Shown: positions 17,665 through 27,977, numbered from the stretch's first letter. The stretch is 64,000 nucleotides of DNA from Pseudomonas putida (GCF_026625125.1 NZ_CP113097.1:1240001-1304000); one strand, 5' to 3'. Numbers and translations are program-made. The notes: a model not told the origin generated them from the letters alone.

Positions 17665-18759
17665 ATGAGTGCCGTCACCCGTGCCGCCGTCGAAGGCGTG
17701 CTTCGTCAGTACACCGACCCTTATCTGAACCAAGACCCGGTCAGCGCCGGCTGTGTGCGTGCCATCGACATCCAGGGCGGGCAGGTCGCTGTGCAGCTGC
17801 AGCTGGGGTATGCCGCCGGTTTGTTCAAAAATGGCTGGGCGCAGGTGCTGCAGACCGCGATCGAGAACCTTGACGGTGTCAGCTCGGCCCAGGTAACGAT
17901 CGACTGCGTAGTCGCCGCGCACAAGGCTCAGGCCCAGGTGCCGGCCATGGCCAACGTCAAGAACATCGTTGCCGTGGCCTCGGGCAAGGGCGGTGTCGGC
18001 AAGTCGACCACCGCCGCCAACCTGGCCTTGGCCCTGGCCCGCGAAGGGGCACGAGTGGGCATCCTCGACGCCGATATCTACGGCCCCAGCCAGGGCGTGA
18101 TGTTCGGTATCGCCGAAGGCACGCGGCCGCAGATTCGCGAGCAGAAGTGGTTCGTGCCGATCAAGGCGCATGGGGTTGAAGTCATGTCGATGGCGTTCCT
18201 CACCGATGACAACACACCCATGGTATGGCGTGGCCCGATGGTTTCTGGTGCGCTGCTGCAACTGGTGACCCAGACTGCCTGGGATGACCTCGATTACCTG
18301 GTGATCGACATGCCGCCAGGTACCGGCGATATCCAGCTGACGCTGGCGCAGAAGGTTCCAGTTGCAGGCTCGGTGATCGTTACCACGCCGCAGGACCTGG
18401 CGCTGCTGGATGCGAAGAAAGGCGTGGAGATGTTCCGCAAGGTCAACATCCCGGTGCTGGGCGTGGTCGAGAACATGGCGGTGCACATCTGCTCCAATTG
18501 CGGCCATGCCGAGCACCTGTTCGGTGAAGGTGGTGGCGAGAAGCTGGCGGCGCAGTATGGGGTGGAACTGTTGGCTTCACTGCCCTTGTCGATGCTGATC
18601 CGTGAGCAGGCCGACAGCGGCAAGCCGACTGCGATTGCCGAGCCACAAAGCCAGATCGCCATGGTTTACCAGGAACTGGCGCGCCAGGTTGGGGCGCGGA
18701 TCGTATTGCAGGAAGCGGCTGCGCCCGCGATGCCGAGCATTACCATCAGCGAAGATTGA
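17665..18759 (+). CDS. apbC: Mrp/ApbC-type iron-sulfur cluster carrier ATPase
   Basis: A 364-residue Mrp/NBP35-family P-loop protein that carries and transfers 4Fe-4S clusters. An N-terminal MIP18/DUF59-like domain (about 1-85) precedes the deviant Walker [10 protein letters not shown] (107-115), and Cys276-x2-Cys279 binds the bridging cluster between two subunits. The start at 17665 ([10 protein letters not shown]) is preferred over an in-frame ATG at 17647. The divergent metG-apbC pair is common in gammaproteobacteria. Confidence 0.95.
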   Translation: MSAVTRAAVEGVLRQYTDPYLNQDPVSAGCVRAIDIQGGQVAVQLQLGYAAGLFKNGWAQVLQTAIENLDGVSSAQVTIDCVVAAHKAQAQVPAMANVKNIVAVASGKGGVGKSTTAANLALALAREGARVGILDADIYGPSQGVMFGIAEGTRPQIREQKWFVPIKAHGVEVMSMAFLTDDNTPMVWRGPMVSGALLQLVTQTAWDDLDYLVIDMPPGTGDIQLTLAQKVPVAGSVIVTTPQDLALLDAKKGVEMFRKVNIPVLGVVENMAVHICSNCGHAEHLFGEGGGEKLAAQYGVELLASLPLSMLIREQADSGKPTAIAEPQSQIAMVYQELARQVGARIVLQEAAAPAMPSITISED

Positions 18760-18790
18760 TACCCCGGTACAGTGCTGCGGCCGATTTGGC

Positions 18791-18809
18791 AGGGCTGCCT
18801 TGCAGCCCT
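18791..18809. repeat. short AGGGCTGC hairpin after apbC
   Basis: AGGGCTGC-CTT-GCAGCCCT, a perfect eight-pair stem 32 bases after the apbC stop. Same family as the hairpins at 10152 and 42287. Confidence 0.7.
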
Positions 18810-18862
18810 TTGGCGACACTGACCCGCGGTCACAATGGCCTGCAGCGCCTTTTCCAAGGCAT

Positions 18863-18892
18863 AAAAAAACCCGCCTGATGGCGGGTTCTTTT
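18863..18892. terminator. bidirectional terminator between apbC and the cold-shock gene
   Basis: A7-CCCGCC-TGAT-GGCGGG-TTCTTTT, with T-tracts on both strands for the converging genes. Confidence 0.9.
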
Positions 18893-18915
18893 GAAAGCTA
18901 GGAAGCTAAATCGAC

Positions 18916-19125
18916 TTAGGCGATTTGAACTTCTTCAGCCTGCATGCCTTTCTGGCCGCGGGTAGCGACGAAAGTAACAGCCTGGCCTTCTTTCAGGGTT
19001 TTGAAGCCGTCAGCTTGGATGGCTTTGAAGTGTACGAACAGATCGTCGCCCGACTGAGGGGTGATGAAGCCGTAGCCTTTCTCATCGTTGAACCACTTAA
19101 CGGTACCGGATTGACGGTTGGACAT
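18916..19125 (-). CDS. CspA-family cold-shock protein
   Basis: A 69-residue single-stranded nucleic-acid-binding OB-fold protein. RNP1 (KGYGFITP, about 16-23) and RNP2 (LFVHF, about 29-33) are intact. AAGGAG lies eight bases before the ATG at 19125. Members act as RNA chaperones and some are cold-induced; whether this one is cannot be told from the sequence. Confidence 0.95.
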   Translation of the reverse strand: MSNRQSGTVKWFNDEKGYGFITPQSGDDLFVHFKAIQADGFKTLKEGQAVTFVATRGQKGMQAEEVQIA

Positions 19126-19453
19126 TTTTCTGTCTCCTTGGACAAAGTAGATAACGGTCAGGAAAAACCCTGGCCGGGACTGAGTGCAAAGAGAGCAGAA
19201 AATTCAGCGATGGTGCGATCAGGATCGTGCATCAAACTAGAGATTCTCGGTGTCACGTGCAGCACAGTGGCGTCACCTTAACCCACTTTCCACGACCTGC
19301 CAATCTCCAAAACAGCCTTTGATGAAATTCGGATCGGCGGCGGCCGCAAGCCCCGTCTGGCGCGGGATACGGTATGGAACTTTAACCTGAGCGCCGGGAC
19401 CGGTAATATGCGCTTCTCGTTTTTTCACCTCGCAACTCTCAGGACACCCCGCC
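19126..19453. other. divergent leader region between the cold-shock gene and dcd
   Basis: 328 bases. The half near the cold-shock gene is probably its untranslated leader, as cold-shock genes often have long ones. No clear -35/-10 pair, gene or conserved cold box could be identified. Confidence 0.5.
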
Positions 19454-20020
19454 ATGAGCATCAAATCGGACAAGTGGATTCGCCGCATGGCGCAGGAACA
19501 CGGCATGATCGAGCCGTTCGTCGAGCGCCAGGTGCGCGGCGAGCACGACAGCCGGGTGATCTCGTTCGGCGTCTCCAGCTACGGTTACGACGTGCGCTGC
19601 GCCGATGAATTCAAGGTGTTCACCAACATCAACTCGGCCACCGTCGACCCGAAAAACTTCGACGCCGGCAGCTTCGTCGACATCAAGAGCGATGTCTGCA
19701 TCATCCCGCCGAACTCCTTTGCCCTGGCCCGCACCGTGGAATACTTCCGCATTCCGCGCAATGTCCTGACCATCTGTCTGGGCAAGAGCACCTATGCCCG
19801 CTGCGGCATCATCGTCAACGTCACCCCGCTCGAGCCAGAGTGGGAAGGCCATGTGACGCTGGAGTTCTCCAACACTACCACGTTGCCGGCCAAGATCTAC
19901 GCCAACGAAGGCGTGGCGCAGATGCTCTTCCTCGAATCCGACGAAGAATGCGAAGTGTCGTACAAAGACCGTGGTGGCAAGTACCAGGGCCAGCGCGGCG
20001 TCACCCTGCCACGCACCTGA
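19454..20020 (+). CDS. dcd: dCTP deaminase
   Basis: Converts dCTP to dUTP, feeding dTMP synthesis. The 188 residues match the trimeric bacterial enzyme. [10 protein letters not shown] and the active-site segment [17 protein letters not shown] are conserved. The start [14 protein letters not shown] at 19454 has AGGA ten bases upstream. It stands alone on the + strand. Confidence 0.96.
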   Translation: MSIKSDKWIRRMAQEHGMIEPFVERQVRGEHDSRVISFGVSSYGYDVRCADEFKVFTNINSATVDPKNFDAGSFVDIKSDVCIIPPNSFALARTVEYFRIPRNVLTICLGKSTYARCGIIVNVTPLEPEWEGHVTLEFSNTTTLPAKIYANEGVAQMLFLESDEECEVSYKDRGGKYQGQRGVTLPRT

Positions 20021-20118
20021 GCCGACGAGCGCGGGGAATTAGTTTTCGCTCGGGCACTCCAAGCTAGTGAACAGTGCCGCCATGCATGAAGCGTGGCGGC
20101 CCTTGTCAGGAGTTGCCT

Positions 20119-20346
20119 ATGAAACTCGATCCCGCAATCAGTGCGAAGCTGGCTGTTCTGCAGCCCAACCAGATCGGCTTGCTGGCGTGGTCCCTGCTGG
20201 CCCACCCGGCTCCCATGCATCTGGGCGGAGTGCCAGGTCAGCCCGACCCGGATACCCCGCAACCGGCTCAACCTGGCGACACGCCGCCCATGGAGCCGGG
20301 TGAGCCAACCCTGCCCGACGAACCACCGCCTGCGCCGGTGGCATGA
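20119..20346 (+). CDS. small proline-rich hypothetical protein
   Basis: 75 residues, not recognised. The N-terminal half is ordinary (MKLDPAISAKLAVLQPNQ); the C-terminal half is almost all Pro, Asp, Glu, Gly and Thr with PxP steps and is probably disordered. AGGAG seven bases before the ATG supports translation. It is convergent with pdeM, 13 bases away. Confidence 0.65.
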   Translation: MKLDPAISAKLAVLQPNQIGLLAWSLLAHPAPMHLGGVPGQPDPDTPQPAQPGDTPPMEPGEPTLPDEPPPAPVA

Positions 20347-20359
20347 ACCCTCGATGAGA

Positions 20360-21019
20360 TCACCCTTGCAGGGCCCAGACCTGGTCTGTGCCCGCAAGAT
20401 AGATACGGCTCTCTTGCCTGGGTTCGACATTCCACCCCCCGGTGAATTCGCCGAACGCCGGTAACAGGCTGACCTGCTGGTCCATCAGGAAGCAGGGCAG
20501 CCTGAGCCGCTGGCGAGCGCGGCCGCGCAGGACGAATACCGGGTGCACATGGCCGCACAGCACGGGGTGTTCGGGGTGGGCGACCGGTTCGTGCTGAAGC
20601 GCGAACGGTGCCAGCAGCCAAGGTTCTTCTGCTACCTCGATATTCAGGTCGGCTGGAGGATCACCGGCATGGCGGTCGTGGTTACCGCGTACCAGTACGA
20701 TGCGCAAACCACTGTGCTGTTCTCGCCAAGCCTTCAGCTGCGCCATGGTGGCAGGCGCCTGGGCAGTTCGGGCATGCAAGAAGTCGCCAAGAATGATCAA
20801 CTGCTCGCAGTCACAGGCTGCCAGCAGTGCGTTCAGGCGCTTGAGTGTGGTTTCGGTGGTGCCGCGCGGCACGGGTTGGTGTAGCGCACGGTAGCTGGCG
20901 GCTTTGCCGATATGCACGTCCGCGACCAGCAATGCGCGGCGTGCCGGCCAATAGAGCGCGCGGTCTGGCATCAGCCACAGCGTTTGCCCGCAATGCTCGA
21001 TGGTCAGGTGCTTGCTCAT
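20360..21019 (-). CDS. pdeM: ligase-associated metallophosphoesterase PdeM
   Basis: A 219-residue calcineurin-like phosphoesterase of the DNA-ligase-associated type (TIGR04123 as I recall). The two-metal motifs are complete: Asp34-x-His36 (VADVHIG), Asp79 (LGDFLHAR), Asn113-His114-Asp115 (RGNHDR) and GHVHP at 156-160. It overlaps the upstream helicase by four bases (ATGA) and is the last gene of the repair cluster. Its substrate is probably DNA 3' ends or phosphodiesters, by analogy. Confidence 0.92.
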   Translation of the reverse strand: MSKHLTIEHCGQTLWLMPDRALYWPARRALLVADVHIGKAASYRALHQPVPRGTTETTLKRLNALLAACDCEQLIILGDFLHARTAQAPATMAQLKAWREQHSGLRIVLVRGNHDRHAGDPPADLNIEVAEEPWLLAPFALQHEPVAHPEHPVLCGHVHPVFVLRGRARQRLRLPCFLMDQQVSLLPAFGEFTGGWNVEPRQESRIYLAGTDQVWALQG

Positions 21020-23511
21020 GCTTTCGTGCCTGCGGCTTTTTCGAGGTCCGCCACCATGCGCGCAATGCGATCGGCCAGCTTTTCTGTGCTCAGGGTCTCA
21101 CGCATACCTTCGACCAGTAGGGTGAAAGCCAAGGGCCCGGGCCGTCGAAGCTCACGCACATCCAGGCGCAGCTTGCTCATTTTCGCCAATTGATCTTGCA
21201 AGCGTTCGATCTCCAGTTCTTCACGCAGTACCTCATCGCGCGCCTGGCCAAGCAGCAGGTTATCGGCGTCATGTTTGCGAAATACCTCGTAGAACAGCCC
21301 GCTGGAAGCCTGGATCTGCCGGGTGCTTTTCTGCGCGCCAGGGTACCCGCTGAACACCAGCCCGGAGATCTGGGCGATTTCGCGAAAGCGCCGCAAGGCC
21401 ATTTCACTGGCGTTCAGGCTGGCCAGTACATCGTCCAGCAGGTGCTCTGTGGACAGCGCTGCGGGCAGGTGGCTCGCCCAGTCCACAGGGGCTGGGCTAA
21501 GCAGTTCGAAGCCGTAGTCGCTGACGGCAATGGATACCGAAAGCGGCTGGTTGCGGCTGACCCGCCAGGCAATCAGGTTGGCCAGGCCAAGGTTGGCCAT
21601 GCGGCCGGCGAACGGGTAGACGAACAGGTGCCAGCCTTGGCGTGTGGCAAGGGTTTCGGCCAGCAGCGTCTGCGTGGTGGGCAAGGCCGACCATTGCCCT
21701 TGGAGTGCGAGCAAGGGCCGCACCGTGCGCATTTCAGGGTCGTCGAAGTGGCCGTGGGCTGCGGCGTCGAGTTTTTCCACCAGGGCATCGGCCAGCTCGC
21801 TGGACAGCGGCATGCGCCCGCCATTCCAGCGCGCTACGGCGGCTTTGCGGGCAGTGCTGCGGCGTACATAGGCGGTCATGTTCTCCACCCTGACAAGCTC
21901 GAGTATCCGCCCGGCGAACACCAGGGTATCGCCCGGGCGCAGGCGGGCGATAAAGGCTTCCTCGACACTTCCCAGATGCTTGCCACCGCCGCCTTTGCTC
22001 CAATACTTGAGCTGCAGGCTGGCGTCGCTGACGATGGTGCCGATGCCCATGCGGTGTCGCCGCGCCAGCCGCTCACTGACGACCCGCCAGATACCATCGC
22101 TGTGGGCCTCGACGCGCTGGTAATCGGGGTAGGCGCCGAGCGAGCTGCCGCCGTGGCAGACAAAATCCAATGCCCACTGCCACTGGCTGTCGCGTAAATC
22201 GCCGAAGGCCCAGGTGCTGCGTACCTCGGTGAGTAGCTCAGCGGGGCGAAAGCCGCAGCCCAGCGCCATGCTGACCAAGTGCTGAACCAGCACATCCATG
22301 CACAGCCGCGGGGAGCGACGGGCCTCGATATGGCCTGCCGCAATTGCACTGCGTGCGGCTGCGGCCTCGACCAGCTCCAGGCTGTGCGTCGGCACCAGGG
22401 TGACCCGTGACTGGCGCCCCGGCGCGTGCCCGGAGCGCCCAGCCCGTTGCATCAGGCGGGCGACGCCCTTGGCCGAGCCAATTTGCAACACCCGTTCCAC
22501 GGGCAAGAAGTCCACACCCAGGTCCAGGCTGGAGGTGCAGATCACGGCCTTGAGCGTGCCCTGCTTGAGGCTCAGTTCCACCCAGTCGCGGGTTGCGCGG
22601 GCCAGCGAGGCGTGGTGCAGGGCAATTTGCCCAGCCCAGTCGGGACGGGCGTCAAGCAGGGCCTGGTACCACAGCTCGGCTTGGGCACGGGTGTTGGTGA
22701 ATACCAGGCTGCTGGCACTGGTATCGAGCTCCCGGGCGACCTGAGCGAGCATCTTCAGCCCCATGTGCCCTGCCCAGGGAAAGCGTTCGATGGCCTCGGG
22801 CAGGAGTGTGTCGACTACCAGGCGCTTGTCCTGGCGGCCCTTTATCAGCCGGCCACCGTTGGGCACCAGCACCTCGAGTGCATGCGGCAGGTTGCCCAAG
22901 GTGGCAGACAGCCCCCAGGTCACCAGTTGCGGTTGCCAGCGACGCAAACGGGCGAGGGCCAATTGCAACTGTACGCCGCGCTTGTTGCCGAGCAGCTCGT
23001 GCCATTCATCCACCACGACCATGCGCAGACTGGCGAAATCATCGCAGGCTTTGGCCCGCGTCAATAGCAGGGTCAGGCTCTCGGGGGTGGTGATCAATGT
23101 ACTCGGCAGGCGCCGGGCCTGCCGGGCGCGCTCGGCGCTGCCGGTGTCGCCGCTGCGCACGCCGACACTCCAGTTCAGGCCAAGGTCGTCCAGCGGCGCT
23201 TGCAAGGCGCGTGCGGTATCGGCCGCCAGCGCGCGCATGGGGGTAATCCACAAGACCTGCAATGGCGCCGGCTGCCGCCCTGCGCCCTGCTTGGCGAAGG
23301 CGCGCAGTGCGGCCAGCCACAGGGCGTAGGTCTTGCCGGCGCCGGTACTGGCATGCAGCAGCCCCGACTCGCCACGCTCGACCGCCGCCCAGGTTTGCCG
23401 CTGGAAGGCGAAGGGCGTCCAGTTGCGCATGCGAAACCAGGCATTGGCAATGTCGGGAGGGCTTGGCATCGGGCCGTCGGGTCCTTCGAAGGTTGTGCTT
23501 CTACTGACCAT
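21016..23511 (-). CDS. ligase-associated DEXH-box helicase (Lhr family)
   Basis: An 831-residue superfamily 2 helicase of the Lhr-core type, the DNA-ligase-associated form (TIGR04121 as I recall). Walker A is STGAGKT (55-61) and motif II is DEWH (168-171). TTPESLT and [13 protein letters not shown] motifs are present, and an Lhr-type C-terminal region follows. Lhr-core proteins move 3' to 5' on single strands and unwind DNA:RNA hybrids. The start is taken at 23511; ATG 23469 ([11 protein letters not shown]) is an alternative with a better but distant SD. It sits 26 bases after the M14-type gene. Confidence 0.92.
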   Translation of the reverse strand: MVSRSTTFEGPDGPMPSPPDIANAWFRMRNWTPFAFQRQTWAAVERGESGLLHASTGAGKTYALWLAALRAFAKQGAGRQPAPLQVLWITPMRALAADTARALQAPLDDLGLNWSVGVRSGDTGSAERARQARRLPSTLITTPESLTLLLTRAKACDDFASLRMVVVDEWHELLGNKRGVQLQLALARLRRWQPQLVTWGLSATLGNLPHALEVLVPNGGRLIKGRQDKRLVVDTLLPEAIERFPWAGHMGLKMLAQVARELDTSASSLVFTNTRAQAELWYQALLDARPDWAGQIALHHASLARATRDWVELSLKQGTLKAVICTSSLDLGVDFLPVERVLQIGSAKGVARLMQRAGRSGHAPGRQSRVTLVPTHSLELVEAAAARSAIAAGHIEARRSPRLCMDVLVQHLVSMALGCGFRPAELLTEVRSTWAFGDLRDSQWQWALDFVCHGGSSLGAYPDYQRVEAHSDGIWRVVSERLARRHRMGIGTIVSDASLQLKYWSKGGGGKHLGSVEEAFIARLRPGDTLVFAGRILELVRVENMTAYVRRSTARKAAVARWNGGRMPLSSELADALVEKLDAAAHGHFDDPEMRTVRPLLALQGQWSALPTTQTLLAETLATRQGWHLFVYPFAGRMANLGLANLIAWRVSRNQPLSVSIAVSDYGFELLSPAPVDWASHLPAALSTEHLLDDVLASLNASEMALRRFREIAQISGLVFSGYPGAQKSTRQIQASSGLFYEVFRKHDADNLLLGQARDEVLREELEIERLQDQLAKMSKLRLDVRELRRPGPLAFTLLVEGMRETLSTEKLADRIARMVADLEKAAGTKA

Positions 23512-23537
23512 CGGCCCGCTGGTTTGGTTTTACCGGG

Positions 23538-24653
23538 TCAGTTGGCCAGCAGGTAACCGCTGCGACACACCTGTTCACCGGCGACATGGGCGATGACCAT
23601 GCCCGTCGTGGCCATGCGCCGAACGCTGCGGGCATACAGCAGGCCAGGCTGGCGGTTGCGCACGGCCGTCACCCGGTCGCTGAGCGGGTCGATGACCTCC
23701 GCGACCAGTTGCCCTGCCTCAAGGTACTGACCGGGGCGGGCGTGGTACACCAGCAGCCCACCGAGCGGGGCCGAGATCGGTTCTACGGCAGCGAGGGGCG
23801 TCGCGGCTCGGGGCAGGGGGGGCAAGGGCGCTGCAGGGCTTTCGATGACTTCGGCGTGAATCAGGTAATCGAGGATCGCCTGGCAGTCATGGCTGGCCAG
23901 GTCATGGCTGACATCGGCCTGGCCACGCAACTCGACCGTTACCGACACGCTACCCAATGGGATCGGGAAGCGCTTGCCGAAGCGTTGCTGCAACTGCCAC
24001 CAGACCAGGCTGAAGCATTCGTCGAACGACTGCCCGCCGGAATCGGTGGCCAGCAAGCTGGCCTGGGCACCCAGGTAGCGGGCCAGCGGCTCTACTTGAG
24101 GCCAGGCTTCCGGGGTGGTGTAGAGGTGTTCCACCGCCTCGAAGTCGCAGTGCAGGTCCAGAATCAGGTCGGCATCGCAGGCCAGCCGCTGCAGGGTCAG
24201 GCGCTGGGACTGCAGTGGTGTGTGTGCCGGGTGTGCGTCCAGGCCACGGCGCAGGTATTCGCGGATCAAGGTACGGTTGTGGTCAGCATCCTGGGTCAGG
24301 TGGCCCTCCACCTGGTCGCCGATGGTGTCGGAAAGGTCGACGAAGTTGCGGTTGAAGTTCTCGCCGCTCTGTAATTCGAAACGACCCAGTGGTGCGTCAA
24401 GCATCACTTGCTCCAGGCCTACCGGGTTGGCCACCGGCACCAGGACGATTTCGCGGCGCAGGCGCCCTTGCTGCTCCAGTTCGGCCAGGCGACGCTTGAG
24501 GTGCCAGGCCACCAGCATGCCGGGTAACTCATCGGCATGCAGCGAGGCCTGTATGTACACCTTGGCGCCACCGCGGGGGCCGAAGTGGAAGCTGTGGAGT
24601 TGGCGAATGATGCCCGGTACGGGCGAGAGCAGGTCGTGTGTCGAATGGTGCAT
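23538..24653 (-). CDS. succinylglutamate desuccinylase/aspartoacylase-family zinc hydrolase
   Basis: A 371-residue M14-like metallohydrolase. Zinc ligands are His39 and Glu42 (SLHADELPG) and His168 (LDLHCDFE). NRNF (about 101-104) and VTVELRG (with the catalytic Glu) fit the AstE/AspA family. The C-terminal quarter (about 280-371) resembles the biotinyl-like beta domain of that group. ATG 24653 (MHHSTHDLL) is chosen over an earlier in-frame start. It sits inside the DNA-repair cluster between ligase and helicase, with no evident chemical link to them. Confidence 0.85.
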   Translation of the reverse strand: MHHSTHDLLSPVPGIIRQLHSFHFGPRGGAKVYIQASLHADELPGMLVAWHLKRRLAELEQQGRLRREIVLVPVANPVGLEQVMLDAPLGRFELQSGENFNRNFVDLSDTIGDQVEGHLTQDADHNRTLIREYLRRGLDAHPAHTPLQSQRLTLQRLACDADLILDLHCDFEAVEHLYTTPEAWPQVEPLARYLGAQASLLATDSGGQSFDECFSLVWWQLQQRFGKRFPIPLGSVSVTVELRGQADVSHDLASHDCQAILDYLIHAEVIESPAAPLPPLPRAATPLAAVEPISAPLGGLLVYHARPGQYLEAGQLVAEVIDPLSDRVTAVRNRQPGLLYARSVRRMATTGMVIAHVAGEQVCRSGYLLAN

Positions 24654-24708
24654 GGTGGTCCTGGCTGCGTGGCGAAAACGGTCTGCGACACGGGTCGGCA
24701 CAAAGATA

Positions 24709-24735
24709 GAAGCATAATTTTAGCCAGTATGCTTC
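24709..24735. promoter_or_regulatory. inverted repeat inside the repair cluster, possible internal operator/promoter
   Basis: GAAGCATA (24709-24716) and TATGCTTC (24728-24735) form an eight-base perfect inverted repeat with an 11-base centre, in the 97-base gap between the ligase and M14-type genes. On the minus strand the centre contains TAAAAT, a good -10 box, though no clear -35 was found. Confidence 0.5.
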
Positions 24736-24750
24736 ACCGTGTTGGCTTCT

Positions 24751-26412
24751 TCAGGCCAGCAGCGCTTGCAGGGTCGCCAGGTCATCGGCCTCATCCACAG
24801 GTTTATCCAGGCGCCAGCGCAGCATGCGCGGAAAACGCACGGCTATCCCGCTCTTGTGCCGTTTAGACAGGGCGATGCCTTCGAACCCCAGTTCGAACAC
24901 CAGCGTTGGCTTGACGCTGCGCACCGGCCCGAAGGTCTCCACCGTGGTCTTGCGAATGATTGCATCGACCTTGCGCATTTCTTCATCGCTCAGGCCCGAG
25001 TAGGCCTTGGCAAAAGGTACCAGGGCACGCTCAGGGTCGCCGGGTGGTGCGTTCCACACCGCGAAGGTGTAGTCACTGTAAAGGCTGGCGCGTCGGCCGT
25101 GGCCGCGCTGGGCATAGATCAGCACGGCATCCACGCTGAGCGGGTCGATCTTCCACTTCCACCACACCCCCATATCCTTGGTCCGGCCCACCCCGTACAG
25201 CGCATCGCGCTGCTTGAGCATCAGGCCCTCGACGCCCAGGCTGCGCGATCGTTCGCGCTGGATGGCAAGCGCGTGCCAGTCCGCCCCTTCGAGCAGAGGC
25301 GAAAGCAGTACCGGGGCCAAGGGGTAGGCGTCGACCAGACGCTGCAATTGCTGGCGGCGCTCGTGTTGGGGGCGGTTTCGCCAGTCCTCGCCTTGCCACT
25401 CCAGCAAATCGTAGGCTTGCAGTACCACCGGAGCATCGGCCAGCAGCTTCTTGCCCAGCGTCTTGCGGCCAATGCGCTGCTGCAGCAGCGCGAACGGTTG
25501 CACGGCCAGTGCCTGGTCGCTGCTGGCGTCAGGCTTCCAGACCAGGATCTCACCGTCGAGCACAACGCCGTCGGGAAGGTTCTGCGCCAGGCTGTGCAGC
25601 TCCGGGAAGCGCTCGGTAACCAGCTCTTCGCCACGTGACCATACCCAGACATGGCCGTCGCGCTTGACCACTTGGGCGCGGATGCCATCCCACTTCCATT
25701 CGATCTGCCAGGCGCTGGGCGGGCCGAGCAGGGCGTCGAACTGTTCGATCGGGGCCTGCAGGGCATGGGCCAGGAAGAACGGGTAAGGTTGGCCACCCCG
25801 TTGGCGATGTTCATCGGCCGATTCAGCGGCGACCAGCGTGTGGTAACTGTTGGCTGTGGGGCGATGGCTGATGTCGGTATAGCCGACCAGGCGCTGCGCT
25901 ATGCGTTTGGCATCCAGCCCGGCCAGTTGCGCCAGTGCCCGGGTGACCAGCAGCTTGGACACGCCCACGCGAAAGCTGCCGGTGATCAGCTTCAGGCACA
26001 GCATCAGGCTGGGGCGATCCAACTGTGCCCACAGTGGCGGTAGGCGCTGTTGGACCTCTTCGGCGGGCAGCCCACGCAATGGCAGCAGATGGGCTTCGAC
26101 CCAGTAGGCCAGCCCGCTGTCGCTCCCTTGCTGGTTTTCAGGCAGCAACAAAGAGATGGTCTCCGCCAGGTCGCCCACGGCCTGGTAGCTTTCTTCGAAC
26201 AGCCAGCCCGGCAGCCCGGCCAATGCCGTTGCCAGTTCGCGCAGCACCCGGGTGGGGACCAACTGCCGTGGCCGGCCACCGGAAAGAAAATACACAGCCC
26301 AGGCGGCATCCTCGGCGGGCGCTGCGGCAAAGTACTCCCTCAACGCTTGCAGCTTGGCATTGCTGGAGGTCGTGGCATCCAGGCGCAGGTACAGCTGGGC
26401 AAAGGCCTTCAT
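24751..26412 (-). CDS. ATP-dependent DNA ligase, bacterial LHR-cluster type
   Basis: A 553-residue ligase. The catalytic lysine is Lys240 in EWKWDGIRAQ (motif I, K-x-DG). An N-terminal DNA-binding domain (about 1-200), nucleotidyltransferase domain (about 205-415) and OB fold with WWKWKIDPLSVDAV (motif V) follow. The family is the one named after P. putida PP_1105 (TIGR04120 as I recall). It overlaps the upstream exonuclease by four bases. It is separate from the essential NAD-dependent LigA and probably used in repair. Confidence 0.94.
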   Translation of the reverse strand: MKAFAQLYLRLDATTSSNAKLQALREYFAAAPAEDAAWAVYFLSGGRPRQLVPTRVLRELATALAGLPGWLFEESYQAVGDLAETISLLLPENQQGSDSGLAYWVEAHLLPLRGLPAEEVQQRLPPLWAQLDRPSLMLCLKLITGSFRVGVSKLLVTRALAQLAGLDAKRIAQRLVGYTDISHRPTANSYHTLVAAESADEHRQRGGQPYPFFLAHALQAPIEQFDALLGPPSAWQIEWKWDGIRAQVVKRDGHVWVWSRGEELVTERFPELHSLAQNLPDGVVLDGEILVWKPDASSDQALAVQPFALLQQRIGRKTLGKKLLADAPVVLQAYDLLEWQGEDWRNRPQHERRQQLQRLVDAYPLAPVLLSPLLEGADWHALAIQRERSRSLGVEGLMLKQRDALYGVGRTKDMGVWWKWKIDPLSVDAVLIYAQRGHGRRASLYSDYTFAVWNAPPGDPERALVPFAKAYSGLSDEEMRKVDAIIRKTTVETFGPVRSVKPTLVFELGFEGIALSKRHKSGIAVRFPRMLRWRLDKPVDEADDLATLQALLA

Positions 26413-27425
26413 GCCTCAGCTTCCGTGGCTGGCGTGTCATCCTCTTCACCGTACTCGGTAACGAACGCTCGCGCGTCCAGGCCACGCTCACTGAGGTAGC
26501 GCACCAGCACGTTGACCGAACCATGGGTGACCATGACCCGCTCGGCCCCTGTCTGTTCGATGGCCCATAGCAGCCCAGGCCAGTCTGCATGGTCGGAAAG
26601 TACGAAACCGCGGTCTACGCCGCGCCGGCGTCGCGTGCCGCGCAGCAGCATCCAGCCACTGGCGAAGGCGTCGCTGTAATCACCGAAGCGACGCATCCAG
26701 CTGCTGCCGGCAGCAGAAGGGGGCGCCAAGACGATGGCCTGGCGCATGAGCGGGTCATTACGGGGAACATCACCGGCATAGAGGGTTTGTGGCAGATGTA
26801 CACCGCCCTCTCGGTATACCTGGTTCAGTGGCTCTACTGCGCCGTGTACCAGGATCGGCCCGATGCTCGGATCCAGGCCATGCAGTATTCGCTGGGCCTT
26901 GCCGAAGGCATAGCAGAACAACACGCTGGCCTTGCCTTGGTCGCGATTGGCCCGCCACCATTCATTCACCCCTGCAAATACCTCTGCTTGGCTGGGCCAG
27001 CGGTAGATGGGCAGGCCGAAGGTCGACTCGGTGATGAAGGTGTGGCAGCGCACCGGCTCGAACGGCGCACAGGTAGCATCCGGCTCGACCTTGTAGTCCC
27101 CGGAGGCCACCCAGACTTCGCCGTCATGTTCCAGGCGTACCTGTGCCGAGCCCAGTACGTGCCCGGCCGGGTGCAAGCTCAGGGTGACGCCGTGGTGGCG
27201 GATACGCTCGCCGTAGGCCAGGGCCTGCAGGTCGATATCCTGGCCCAGGCGGCTGCGCAGGATGCCGGCCCCAGGGGCGGCGGTCAGGTAATGTGTATTG
27301 CCACGACGGGCATGATCGCCATGGCCGTGGGTGATGATGGCGCGCTCCACCGGCCGCCAAGGGTCGATGTAGAAATCACCGGGTGGGCAGTACAGGCCTT
27401 CGGGGCGGGCGATGACGAGGTCCAT
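26409..27425 (-). CDS. ligase-associated MBL-fold exonuclease
   Basis: A 338-residue metallo-beta-lactamase/beta-CASP-type nuclease, related to SNM1/Artemis. The metal site HGHGDH is at residues 33-38, and HPAGHVLGSAQV and VASGDYKVEP follow as in the family (TIGR04122 as I recall). The start MDLVIARPEG at 27425 is preferred to 27440. It is the first gene of the repair cluster. The family is a putative DNA exonuclease preparing ends for the ligase. Confidence 0.92.
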   Translation of the reverse strand: MDLVIARPEGLYCPPGDFYIDPWRPVERAIITHGHGDHARRGNTHYLTAAPGAGILRSRLGQDIDLQALAYGERIRHHGVTLSLHPAGHVLGSAQVRLEHDGEVWVASGDYKVEPDATCAPFEPVRCHTFITESTFGLPIYRWPSQAEVFAGVNEWWRANRDQGKASVLFCYAFGKAQRILHGLDPSIGPILVHGAVEPLNQVYREGGVHLPQTLYAGDVPRNDPLMRQAIVLAPPSAAGSSWMRRFGDYSDAFASGWMLLRGTRRRRGVDRGFVLSDHADWPGLLWAIEQTGAERVMVTHGSVNVLVRYLSERGLDARAFVTEYGEEDDTPATEAEA

Positions 27426-27532
27426 GGCGATGCCTGGCAAGAGGGCTTACAGGCTCAGAGCATCAGCGTGGCGTGGAAGTTCGCGTGGTGTTGGTAGCCA
27501 ACCCTGCAGCGCAGGGCTGGCTGTGGGGCTAT

Positions 27533-27871
27533 TCAGCGCAGCGCCATTTTCCAGGCCGCGCCTTTGGTCTGCGCCACGCTGATTTTTTCGGCGTGGGCAA
27601 TGTTCTTGATGAAGCCACCCTGCACCAGCCTTGGGGAGGTATGGAAGTATTCCCAAGTGGTGGTGCCGTCCTGGCTCTGCAGGTCTTGGCTGTCGTAAGA
27701 GATTTCAAGGGTGGCTGGCGACGTGGTCGCTGGCGTCGAGAACTCGCCGTCGATCATGCTGTAGCCTGCTTGCTCGTTGCCGGCCCACAGCTGAAGATCA
27801 ATGGTGCTGCCCTCCGGCACGGCCAGCGATGCCGGCCAGGACACTTCGATTGTCAGGGTTTCTTTGCTCAT
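27533..27871 (-). CDS. small beta-rich hypothetical protein
   Basis: 112 residues starting MSKETLTIEVSWPASLAV, with AAGGA upstream of the ATG at 27871. No signal peptide or membrane segment. Alternating hydrophobic residues suggest a beta-sandwich. The opening (charged strand, then VPEGSTIDLQLW) faintly recalls YbaY/YscW-type domains, but I cannot assign it. It sits between the repair cluster and the acylase gene on the same strand, more than 100 bases from each. Confidence 0.7.
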   Translation of the reverse strand: MSKETLTIEVSWPASLAVPEGSTIDLQLWAGNEQAGYSMIDGEFSTPATTSPATLEISYDSQDLQSQDGTTTWEYFHTSPRLVQGGFIKNIAHAEKISVAQTKGAAWKMALR

Positions 27872-27977
27872 GCTGAACATCCTTCTTTGATGGGTTGACC
27901 GCACTCGCTGTGTGAACGAGCGCGGCAAGAAGGGATGCTAAGCAGCGAGGCGGCAGGGATGCAGATGGAAACCGGAC

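Noticed and set aside
15463..18516. A 1017-codon open frame that would extend metG over apbC
   Set aside because: The first 336 codons are antisense to apbC, with no domain; MetRS starts at 17508 with normal length.
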